Assembly (NCBI GenBank): GCA_014621425.1
Contig: JAANBB010000714.1
Coordinates: forward strand, 1-13,533
Direction: 5' to 3'
Origin: Cylindrodendrum hubeiense
Taxonomy: Eukaryota; Ascomycota; Sordariomycetes; Hypocreales; Nectriaceae
DNA: 13,533 nucleotides
Shown here in pieces: positions 1-9,335 of this stretch (within the stretch, counting starts at the first letter, position 1; the number at the start of each line of letters is the position of its first letter). The notes beneath the pieces are model-generated. The model was not told the origin of the DNA. It made no database searches and was given only the letters and a program-made list of their open reading frames with translations. A program made the translations under genes and the position numbers.

Positions 1-40
1 CGTGCGTGGGTGTGCTTGGGTGTGCTTGGATGTGCTTAAG
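1..40. repeat. 10-bp tandem repeat at the left edge
   Basis: Four consecutive 10-base units related to TGTGCTTGGG: units 2 and 3 differ by one base, unit 1 is CGTGCGTGGG and unit 4 is TGTGCTTAAG. The array touches the window edge and may continue to the left. No coding function is evident. Confidence 0.75.
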
Positions 41-140
41 TTTCGGCGTACAATTAAGGCGTCAGGACAGGTGAGAAGAGCGAGAAGTGAGGAGAGGACG
101 TTGCCAGGCCATCATCCCTCCGAGGTGAACCCTATTGGCG

Positions 141-178
141 AGGTCGGTGGAGTGAGGTCGGTGGAGTGAGGTCGACGG
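141..178. repeat. 14-bp direct repeat, about 2.5 copies
   Basis: The unit AGGTCGGTGGAGTG occurs perfectly at 141-154 and 155-168, followed by a partial diverged copy starting AGGTCGACGGTGG at 169. It lies in the long non-coding region upstream of enolase. Confidence 0.8.
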
Positions 179-285
179 TGGGAGGGCCGTGGTGGGATGC
201 GTGGGAGGATGTGTACGATGTGTATCTTGCGACGGTGCAGAGATGGGTACCTACGCACATGCCTTGCCGTAATCACAGCACTTGC

Positions 286-366
286 TACCCAGATACCCAG
301 ATAGGTACCCAGATTACCCAGATACCCAGACACCTACCCAGACACCTGCCTGGGTATCTACCCAGA
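286..366. repeat. Irregular minisatellite of TACCCAGA, seven copies, with a palindrome
   Basis: TACCCAGA starts at 286, 294, 306, 315, 323, 335 and 359. Between the last two copies lies a perfect inverted repeat, CTGGGTA (350-356), TC, TACCCAG (359-365), so one unit is inverted against its neighbour. Spacing is 8 to 24 nt. It could be a slipped-replication minisatellite or a cluster of factor-binding sites in the enolase upstream region; the sequence does not decide. Confidence 0.8.
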
Positions 367-580
367 TACAGCATCGTGGCATCGTGGGTGGCATGCGTAG
401 CGGGGTACGCTCGGCGACCGCCTCACCATGCACGCTACAGGGGTACCCCTCTAACAGCGTCTAACAGCTGGTTCGAGATTGTGAGATCATTTTCACCCCT
501 CCCCTCCCCCTCCATCCAACCTGCTGCCCCACCTCGTCGAGTTATCCTGACCTGTGCCGTGCTGTCATGTCCTGCGCAGC

Positions 581-620
581 GAGTGGCAGCGAGTGGCAGC
601 GAGTAGCAGCGAGTGGCAGC
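581..620. repeat. 10-bp tandem repeat GAGTGGCAGC, four copies
   Basis: Four exact-register units of GAGTGGCAGC occupy 581-590, 591-600, 601-610 and 611-620. Only the third differs (GAGTAGCAGC). The array ends about 120 bp before the TATA-like element assigned to enolase, so it lies in the proximal promoter. The 10-bp period is close to one helical turn, which would place each unit on the same DNA face. Confidence 0.85.
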
Positions 621-689
621 TCCAGCAACGTGCCCGCGCCAAACAGAGGACGGAGAGGGCGGGAGAGTGCGTGAGTACATCATTCGTGT

Positions 690-812
690 CATCGACCGTT
701 TGCTCATCTCTCCCTCTCCTCCGCTCCTCTCTCCCGTTTTTCATATAAACTCGTCGCTTCCGCGTTCCTCTTCTTCCCTCTTCCCTCTGTTCTTCATCCC
801 TCCCTCCAGACC
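690..812 (+). promoter_or_regulatory. Probable enolase core promoter: TATA-like element in CT-rich DNA
   Basis: CATATAAA at 742-749 is preceded by a pyrimidine-rich stretch (about 697-740) and followed by another (about 757-808). Highly expressed glycolytic genes of filamentous fungi often have a TATA-like site and CT-rich tracts just before transcription start. A start around 770-815 would give a leader with one short exon before the putative intron at 862. The position is inferred; no transcript data are available. Confidence 0.55.
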
Positions 813-861
813 AGACTCCTCCTTGTCGGTTCTGTCCTCGCAATATCCCACGCTTCTCAAG

Positions 862-2820
<1,959 letters not shown>

Positions 2821-3341
2821 ATGGGGACTGCGCTGTCACATCAAAACAGAACAACTGCCTGTGGGTCCTGAGCGTTGGAGCGCGTAGGATGGTATACCAA
2901 GAGGCAAATTGAAAGTAATAGAGGCCGAAAACAAAAGTGAATTAGGCTCGTATCAATTAAAAAATACCTCGTTTGAGTTCAAGACGCGTTTCTTTGCAAC
3001 ACCATGTGAATTGATTTGTACGCTACCGTTATGTAAATTGTATATCGTACATTGTATATTGTATATTGGATACCAGGTACTCGGCGTTGGATGTTGGGCA
3101 TCGCGTGCGTCAGGCTCTGGGGCTGGGGTCCAGACCCGGCTGGTACGTACCGGAAGCCCCATGTGGCTGTTGTCGCAGCAACCGTGCGTTTGTAAACGAA
3201 TGATAACATCAACATTTCCCGACCAGGGGAGGCCCCCCCACGATTCATCCCACTCATTAACAACACGACAACCGATCGCGATACTCGACAGCTGCTTTTG
3301 AGAAGTCGAAGTCTCTCAGTCGACGCGAGTACTAACCCAAC
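2821..3341 (+). other. Enolase 3' UTR and BUB1 upstream region
   Basis: No gene is supported here. AT-rich DNA after the enolase stop includes AATTAAAAAATA (about 2956-2967) and three TTGTATAT motifs at 3038-3045, 3052-3059 and 3059-3066. Those resemble UGUA/UAUA-type 3'-end formation signals on the plus strand. ACGCGT at 2984-2989 and GACGCGA at 3322-3328 match Mlu-box-like cell-cycle motifs upstream of BUB1, but such short matches may be chance. The BUB1 start context is CCCAACATGGCA. Confidence 0.5.
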
Positions 3342-6300
3342 ATGGCAGCTTCAGAAGACTTGATCGACTTCGACTTGATCGAGGGGCAGAAGGAGAATAT
3401 TCAGTCTTTGCCTGGCGGCCGTTCAGCCAAAAAGCTGGCGGAACTGTATTCGCCCTCTCCCCTTCACAAGCTCTCGACACCTACGCCCTCCGACACGCGA
3501 AATGTCAACGACTGCATCCGTGCCGAGTACGAGGCTGAGGTCGACAACATTGCGGAGTCGGACGACCCTCTCGATGTCTTTGACCGATATGTGCGCTGGA
3601 CGCTAGACGCATATCCGTCTGCGCAAGCAACTCCCCAGTCCCAGCTTCACACTCTGCTTGAGCGCGCAACCAAGGCGTTCATTGGCGCACCGCAGTACAA
3701 GAACGACCCCAGATACCTCAAGCTCTGGGTGTATTACATACACTTCTTCTCCGACGCGCCGCGGGAGACGTACATGTTCCTCTCCCGACAAAGCATCGGC
3801 GAAGGTCTCGCCCTATACTACGAGGAGTATGCCGCTTGGCTCGAGGGCGCCTCACGGTGGGCCCAGGCGGAGGAAGTCTACAAGCTGGGCATCGAGCGTG
3901 AGGCCCGTCCCGTCCAGCGCCTCCTCCGCAAATTCAAGGAGTTCGAGGAGAGAGTTGCTCAGCAGCCAGAGGTCATGGATGAGCCATCGTCTCCTGCTCT
4001 ACCCAGCGTCCGGCCTGCCCTGGCGGCCAAGGTCGACCCTTTCTCTGCCGCCTCGAGGCCCACAGACCCGCAAGCCCCGCGACCAGCCAGTGGAGGAGGC
4101 TCGAAACCAGCCAAGTCCAAGCTGGCCATCTTCTCGGATACCGATTCTAAGCCAAGTGCCATGGCCTCGCGAGGACCCACGTCTAAGGGTTGGGACACCA
4201 TCGGATCCCTGGCGGATCGAAAGAAGGAAAATGTAGTGGAGGCAAAGCCCTGGGTGGGTGAGACGCTAAAGGCTGGTGGAAAGAAGAGCGCTGCTCCCAA
4301 GATGGCGATTTTCAGGGATCTGGTAAGTGGCTATCTCGTTTCCCCTAATTGCCCAAATGTTGATGGTCATAGGACTAATGATGGATATGTTGGCGTTCAT
4401 GTAATACAGTCTCTTTCACAAATTCAGAACATTGTAGTTGTTCCGTCCAAATGTCAAATTTCTGTTCATCCTCAGACGGGGAAGAAGGAACGAGTTTTTG
4501 TTGACCTAGCTGCCATTTACCCAACGCCGGAGGAACAGGGTACTGAACTCAGCTTTGAGGAGATCATGGCTGGCAACCGAGGCTGGTTGGACTGCGCCTG
4601 GGAGGATGAGTCGATTGACGAGAACCTTGTCCCGGAGCCTGTCCTTGTTCCCTTGAGAGACATTGAAGAAATCAGTAAGGGAGTCAGTCAGAAGCTGGTC
4701 ATTCATCAGGATCCTGTCCATTACGACGAGAACGGTGCCGTAATGGAGCAGCCTCGGGCACCTCGAGGAGGGAAGAAGAAGAAGGTGATGGAGGTCAATG
4801 AGACGCAAATCAGTAAGCAGCTTGGCGAATCCCTTTGCTTTCGAGAACTAACAAATTGGACAGTCAAAGCGAAACTCGACTCGCCATCCAGGCCAAAACT
4901 TCGCAAGAAGAACACATCGGAGCCCACCATGACCCTCCACACGAAGTCTGCTACTGACGATATCTACGACATTTTCAACGCCCCCCTCAAGCCTTCTGGT
5001 GGTCTAGAAGAGGAGGAGAGCGGTGATGATGATGATTATGAGAGCGATGATAACTACACCACTGACGCCGAGAGCACTTGCACTACCAGACAGGTCGATG
5101 CTAGTGAGGTCGGCGATGATGAGGTTGGCGACGATGAGACATCCGATGTCAAAAGTGTCAGCGAATGGTCCGACTTCTCAACTCGAAGACATGTCCCAGA
5201 CATTGACGGAGATGCAGCTGAAGGAGACCCCAACCACTCTCAAGTGACTGATTTAATCGACACAACTGTCCCCGAGCCGGAACACTCCAGCTCTATAGGA
5301 GAAGTGACTGGTTCTCAAGGAGAGGATGAAGATGCAGAAGATGAAGAGGCCGGAACTCCCGTGTCAGAGGACTTCTCTCCTGTAACACTGACTTCTTTTA
5401 TTCCTATTCCCCCGGAGGATTATGATCCGCCAACTCGGCCATATAGGGATCCGACCGAGGCGGCCAACAACCGACTACCCTTTATGACTCCCATCACGGA
5501 AAGAACCGAGGTTTCTCTCGACGTGTATAGAGAAGAGCACTCCAAGACGCCTTGCAAGCGAGACGAATCATCAATACTAGACGACGAGGAAGACGAGGAT
5601 GAAGGATCAGAGCTCGAGCCAATGAGCAGCCCCCTACGCGAGATCGTCAATGATGCTCGTCCGGCGCCCAAGATCTCTGCACCTTTGGCCCCGAAGTCGG
5701 TCGGGCCCCTAGGGAAGTCCATTCCTTCCATGGCACTACCTTCTAAGGGTCCTATCATCAAGGACGTTCAGTGCAACCCCGTTGATGAGGCGGTACGTTC
5801 CGAAATCATCACCAACATGCAGCCCCCGCTCAGCTCGTATGCTGGCTTCTATGACCACCGGCAGGACAAGTTTGAGCGCGGCGGCGAGATCCGGAAGTTC
5901 GCCAAAGCCCTGACCAAGGCTAGCAAAGCCGGTGCCGACAGGACTGGGCCCTTGACGGCGCCTGTCGTGATCGAGTTCCCCAACACCCAGTCCATATACA
6001 CTGTTAAGAAGGAGCTCGGTGCAGGTGCCTTTGCCCCTGTCTACCTCGTAGAGAACTCGGCGCCCGAGGACAAGAACGACGAGAACGCGGTGGTGGCGAT
6101 GGGCAAGGGGGCTTTTGCCGTCAACCATCGCAGTGAGATTGAGGCTCTCAAGATGGAGACGCCACCTACCCCTTGGGAGTTCCATATGATGCGCGTGGCT
6201 CACGCTCGGCTGGGGCCGCAGCATCGTGCGTCGGCGTCGCTCTCGGTCGCCCACGAGATGCACCTCTATCAGGATGAGGCATTCCTCTTCCTGCCGTATC

Positions 6301-7028
6301 ACCCTCACGGCACGCTGCTCGATGTCATCAACTGGTTCCGAGCTGAGCCATCTGCTGTCATGGATGAGCAGCTGGCCATCTTCTTCACAATCGAGCTGAT
6401 GCGTACCGTCGAGGCCCTGCACTCCAAGGGCGTCTTGCACGGCGACCTCAAGGCAGACAACTGCCTGCTCCGTCTGGACGCGTTGTCGGGCGACTCCCTC
6501 GCGAGCCAGTGGCATACCGATGGCAGCGGCGGGTGGTCGTCGCGCGGCGTCGTACTCATCGACTTTGGTAGGGGTATCGACATGCGTGCCTTCGTTCCCG
6601 ACGTCGAGTTCATCGCCGACTGGAAGACGAGTGCTCAAGACTGCGCCGAGATGCGCGAGGGCCGCCCCTGGACGTGGCAGATCGACTATCACGGCCTCGC
6701 CGGCACCATTCACTGCCTGCTCTTCGGCAAGTACATCGAGACGGTGCGCTGCGACCAGGGCGGGATCGGCAAGACGGGACGCAAGTACCGCATCCGCGAG
6801 AGCCTCAAGCGCTACTGGCAGACGGACCTGTGGACCGACTGCTTCGAGCTGCTCCTGAACCCGGGCTCGTTTGTTGCCGCCGAAGACGGATCCAGCCTGC
6901 CTGTGCTGCGCTCCATGCGTGCCGTCCGCGAGCGCATGGAGGTGTGGCTCGAGGCCAACTGCGAGAGGGGCGTCGGGCTCAAGTCCCTAGTCAGCAAGCT
7001 TGAGGCGTTTGCTAGGAGCCGCAAGTAG
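3342..7028 (+). CDS. BUB1: Spindle assembly checkpoint Ser/Thr kinase, Bub1/Mad3 (MadBub) type, three exons
   Basis: Kinetochore kinase and scaffold that delays anaphase until chromosomes attach. Exons 3342-4322, 4410-4812 and 4864-7028 give 1182 residues; without splicing the frame stays open (1228). In order: KEN box 17-19; Mad3/BUB1 N-terminal TPR-like region about 55-205 (WVYYIHF, AWLEGASRWAQAEEVY); ABBA-like LAIFSD 261-266; second KEN 295-297; ABBA-like MAIFRD 321-326; GLEBS-like Bub3-binding segment about 354-390 (VFVDLAAIYPTPEE, SFEEIMAGNRGW); CD1-like Mad1-binding motif about 481-503 (EPTMTLHTKSA, IFNAPL); an acidic disordered middle; kinase domain about 830-1180. Kinase residues look intact: glycine loop ELGAGAFAPVY (from 845), Lys891 (ALKME), HGDLKADN (987-994), DFGRGID (from 1028). 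The two KENs suggest it also does the Mad3/BubR1 job. The ATG is chosen because the KEN region starts right after it. The aligned CD1 and GLEBS regions support both introns. Confidence 0.93.
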   Translation: MAASEDLIDFDLIEGQKENIQSLPGGRSAKKLAELYSPSPLHKLSTPTPSDTRNVNDCIRAEYEAEVDNIAESDDPLDVFDRYVRWTLDAYPSAQATPQSQLHTLLERATKAFIGAPQYKNDPRYLKLWVYYIHFFSDAPRETYMFLSRQSIGEGLALYYEEYAAWLEGASRWAQAEEVYKLGIEREARPVQRLLRKFKEFEERVAQQPEVMDEPSSPALPSVRPALAAKVDPFSAASRPTDPQAPRPASGGGSKPAKSKLAIFSDTDSKPSAMASRGPTSKGWDTIGSLADRKKENVVEAKPWVGETLKAGGKKSAAPKMAIFRDLVSGYLVSPNCPNVDGHRTNDGYVGVHVIQSLSQIQNIVVVPSKCQISVHPQTGKKERVFVDLAAIYPTPEEQGTELSFEEIMAGNRGWLDCAWEDESIDENLVPEPVLVPLRDIEEISKGVSQKLVIHQDPVHYDENGAVMEQPRAPRGGKKKKVMEVNETQISKQLGESLCFRELTNWTVKAKLDSPSRPKLRKKNTSEPTMTLHTKSATDDIYDIFNAPLKPSGGLEEEESGDDDDYESDDNYTTDAESTCTTRQVDASEVGDDEVGDDETSDVKSVSEWSDFSTRRHVPDIDGDAAEGDPNHSQVTDLIDTTVPEPEHSSSIGEVTGSQGEDEDAEDEEAGTPVSEDFSPVTLTSFIPIPPEDYDPPTRPYRDPTEAANNRLPFMTPITERTEVSLDVYREEHSKTPCKRDESSILDDEEDEDEGSELEPMSSPLREIVNDARPAPKISAPLAPKSVGPLGKSIPSMALPSKGPIIKDVQCNPVDEAVRSEIITNMQPPLSSYAGFYDHRQDKFERGGEIRKFAKALTKASKAGADRTGPLTAPVVIEFPNTQSIYTVKKELGAGAFAPVYLVENSAPEDKNDENAVVAMGKGAFAVNHRSEIEALKMETPPTPWEFHMMRVAHARLGPQHRASASLSVAHEMHLYQDEAFLFLPYHPHGTLLDVINWFRAEPSAVMDEQLAIFFTIELMRTVEALHSKGVLHGDLKADNCLLRLDALSGDSLASQWHTDGSGGWSSRGVVLIDFGRGIDMRAFVPDVEFIADWKTSAQDCAEMREGRPWTWQIDYHGLAGTIHCLLFGKYIETVRCDQGGIGKTGRKYRIRESLKRYWQTDLWTDCFELLLNPGSFVAAEDGSSLPVLRSMRAVRERMEVWLEANCERGVGLKSLVSKLEAFARSRK
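4323..4409 (+). other. BUB1: BUB1 intron 1 (87 nt, multiple of three, no in-frame stop)
   Basis: The donor GATCTG|GTAAGT is followed by a branch-like GGACTAATG at about 4372-4380 and acceptor AATACAG|TCTC. Removal joins MAIFRDL directly to SLSQIQNIVVVPSK, keeping the phase. The intronic translation (starting VSGYLVSPN) is unlike the conserved flanks. A later acceptor at 4475 would also keep frame but would delete residues that look conserved before TGKKERVFV. Confidence 0.8.
4813..4863 (+). other. BUB1: BUB1 intron 2 (51 nt, multiple of three, no in-frame stop)
   Basis: The donor is AATCA|GTAAGC, the branch is GAACTAACA at 4846-4854, and the acceptor is TTGGACAG|TCAAAG. Splicing changes a 17-residue insert into the continuous NETQIIKAKLDSPSRPK leading into the CD1-like motif. 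The signals are textbook for this lineage. Confidence 0.88.
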
Positions 7029-7320
7029 AGGGAGCAGGAGGAGTTGTGGAGGATGGGCTGATGGTGTTGTCGTTGTCATGGTTTGGCGTTGCGGATGTTG
7101 GAATGGGATAGAAGCGTCGAGTTTGTTTGGATTGTGTGGTTCAAGTTCTCCTTTTTGGCATTCTTCCCTCGCTCTCGGGTGGAGAGTCGTATGCATGATG
7201 AAATACCCTCCGTTAAGATACCATACGCACATATATATACATTTCCCTTTCATACTTGGTATTATACTGCGATCCCAAACACTCGAAATACACATGAAGT
7301 AAACTATTCGCCTACAAATC

Positions 7321-8782
7321 CTAGCTCTCTTCATCCGACTCGACCTTCGCCTTCTTTTTGGCGGGGGCCTTCTTCCCTCGCGTTCCCCCCTTCTTCGAAT
7401 CCTTCTCCGCCTTTCTGTCTACCTGGTCCTGGATCTTGTTCCGCTCCTCGGCGCCCTTGGCCTGCAACTGCTCCTCGAGGGTGCTGAACTCGTCGCTCTC
7501 GGCGTCCATGCCGACGAGGCGCTCGAGGAGCTTGATCTCGTCGGCCCAGACTTGCTTGTCCTCGACAGACTTGCCGTCGGGGCCCTTGCGGTCTATGGGC
7601 GTCTCGAGAACCATGGGCATGCCCTGGAAGGCCTCGTGGTTCATGACGCTGTGGAAGGCACGCAGACCGAGGAAGCCGGTGCCAATGTTGGCATGAAGAT
7701 CACGGTTTGAGTTAAAGGGGGCTTTGCTGTCGTTGACTAGGTAAGGAGTGCCTGGTTAGTTGCGGTGCTGGGATGGAGAGAGAGAGATGGGGAGCATACG
7801 GTGGAATGCCTTTAGATACTTTTCGCCGACAATGTCGTTGAATGCGTCGATAGTCTTCTTGAAGGCCTCTGGCGTCCGCAAGTCGTGTCCGGCTGCGAAG
7901 GCGTGGCAGGTGTCGATGCAGACACCCACGCGGCTCTTGTCCTCAACTAACTCGATGATGTCCCGCAGATCCTCCCAGGTTGCGCCAATGACATTGCCGC
8001 TGCCCGCCATGTTCTCCAGCACGGTAACCACGGTCTTGGTGGCCTTGTGTGACTTGTTCAGCTGCGTGGCAATGCGCTTGATGGCGGCGGGCCTAGAGTC
8101 GCCGTTGGTAGAGCCCGGATGAAAGTTGTACAGGCGGATGCCGAGCTGCTCGCAGCGGGCGAGGTCGTCGACGAAGCTAGAGTAGGCCTGGTCGGCCTTG
8201 GTCTCGTCGGCCTGGGCGAGGTTGACGAGGTAGGAACCGTGAGGGAGGGCGTGCTCGGCCGCGCTGTAGCTGTGGTGTTTGCACTGGCTGATGAATTGCG
8301 TCTTGGCCGTCGGGTCGAGGGGCGGGTTGGTCCATTTGCGCTGCGACTTGAGGAAGAGGGCGAATGAGTTGGCGCCGATATGGACGGCATTGGCGACCGA
8401 GTTCTGGACGCCTGCGGGTGCGGGATCATCAGTACGCGGTGACAGAATGTCTGGGGTCGGGGCGCAAACCTCCTGCGGCGCTGACATGGGCGCCAATGTA
8501 CATGGCCTTCTTGAGCGACGGCACGGCGGTGCGGTCGGCGAGCGGCATAGCGTCCTCGTCCTTGGCCTTGGTCTTGCGCTTCTTGACCGTCTTGGTCGCC
8601 GGGGCAGACTCCTTCGGCTCGGGTTCGGGCTCGGCCTTGCGCTTCACGGCAGGCTTGGGATTGGCCCCGGTGGGCTTGCTGATGGCTTTGCGGGCGGCGG
8701 GCTTGGAGACGGGCTTGACGTCGTCGTCGTTGTCTTCGTTGTAGCTGACGACTTGCCTCTTGCGTGGCGACGAACGAGCCAT
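7321..8782 (-). CDS. APN1: AP endonuclease of the endonuclease IV / Apn1 family, three exons
   Basis: Cleaves DNA 5' of abasic sites and trims 3' blocking groups in base-excision repair. Read on the minus strand, exons are 8782-8470, 8411-7800 and 7736-7321, giving 446 residues. A basic, disordered N-terminal arm (about 1-92; KRKAEPEPEPK, KKRKTKAK) precedes the TIM-barrel core, which starts at MYIGAHVSAAGGVQNSV. All nine metal ligands of the family can be matched: His162 (HGSYL), His202 (NFHPGS), Glu237 (LENMAG), Asp271 and His274 (IDTCHAF), His308 (AFHLND), Asp321 and His323 (RDLH), Glu353 (LET). The C-terminus is Lys-rich (KKGGTRGKKAPAKKKAK), a likely nuclear localisation signal. ATG 8782 has a strong context (CCGACAATGG). 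Intron 2 (7737-7799) has donor GTATGC and branch AACTAACC; intron 1 (8412-8469) has the unusual donor GTTTGC. An upstream in-frame extension is possible. The gene converges on BUB1. Confidence 0.95.
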
Positions 8783-9335
8783 TGTCGGGAATCGAGCCGC
8801 AAAGAGTGCGGTAGGCTTTCCTTCTCTAGGCTGATGAATCAGGTTTGCCGGTGACGAAGGAATTAGTCTCGAGTCTGGAGGTTGAGGGTTGCTAGTTACT
8901 GAAAAGGCAAAGCACTTAGACTGCCTCGGTGACGCGTGAGACGCGGTGCGCCCTTCGATGACCAAGCGCGCAGTCACCTGACTTTTCCATCCATCCATCG
9001 CAACAGTGCTTTTGGCCACCATCAAGATCCTCTCGAGGAAGACGGCAGTGTCTCATTACAAGGGTTCATCTCTTACTCGCAATTATTCAGTTTCGAATAG
9101 TCTCAACGGACAGTCAGGAGCCAGATGAACAAATTTCCATAAAAGTGCCCCCTGCACACACAAGAACCTCTATAAACATATCAAACATCTAGTTGCACCT
9201 CCCATCCTCCAGCCCATCCAGTTCGTAGGTATGTCATTCCCATTCACCAACATAGCAAAGTTCGTTTTGGTTTATTAATAGACGCCCAAGATACACCCAA
9301 TAAAAAAAGGAAAAAGTGAGGCGAAAAGGGGGGAA
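8783..9335 (-). other. APN1 upstream region and DGAT2 3' UTR
   Basis: No separate gene is supported. The part next to APN1 (8783-9022) is open in the APN1 frame and may be leader or alternative N-terminus, with a candidate intron at 8831-8977. The part nearer 9335 is AT-rich and lies downstream of the DGAT2 stop; it holds the poly(A) signal listed separately. Confidence 0.5.
9271..9276 (-). terminator. Probable poly(A) signal AATAAA of the DGAT2 gene
   Basis: The plus strand reads TTTATT, so the minus strand carries AATAAA about 60 nt after the acyltransferase stop codon, within a T-rich segment. It is a plausible cleavage/polyadenylation positioning element, although fungi often use degenerate versions. 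Confidence 0.5.

Noticed and set aside
286..366. TACCCAGA repeats as CRISPR or telomere-like array
   Set aside because: Units are 8 bp, spacing is irregular with no unique 25-40 nt spacers, the sequence is not the TTAGGG type, and the genome is eukaryotic.
468..482. GGTTCGAGATT as a tRNA B box
   Set aside because: It lacks the following CC, and no A box, acceptor stem or cloverleaf can be drawn around it. The similar GGTTCGAAAAA near 11114 fails in the same way.
4323..4372. Alternative 50-nt BUB1 intron ending at CATAG
   Set aside because: 50 nt would shift the frame and destroy the conserved PSKCQISVHPQTGKKERVFV segment. The 87-nt intron keeps it.
5736..6713. Long open frame (325 codons) on the minus strand opposite the BUB1 kinase domain
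   Set aside because: It mirrors GC-rich, conserved kinase codons on the plus strand, has no domain of its own and no intron or promoter signals. It is a codon-bias shadow.
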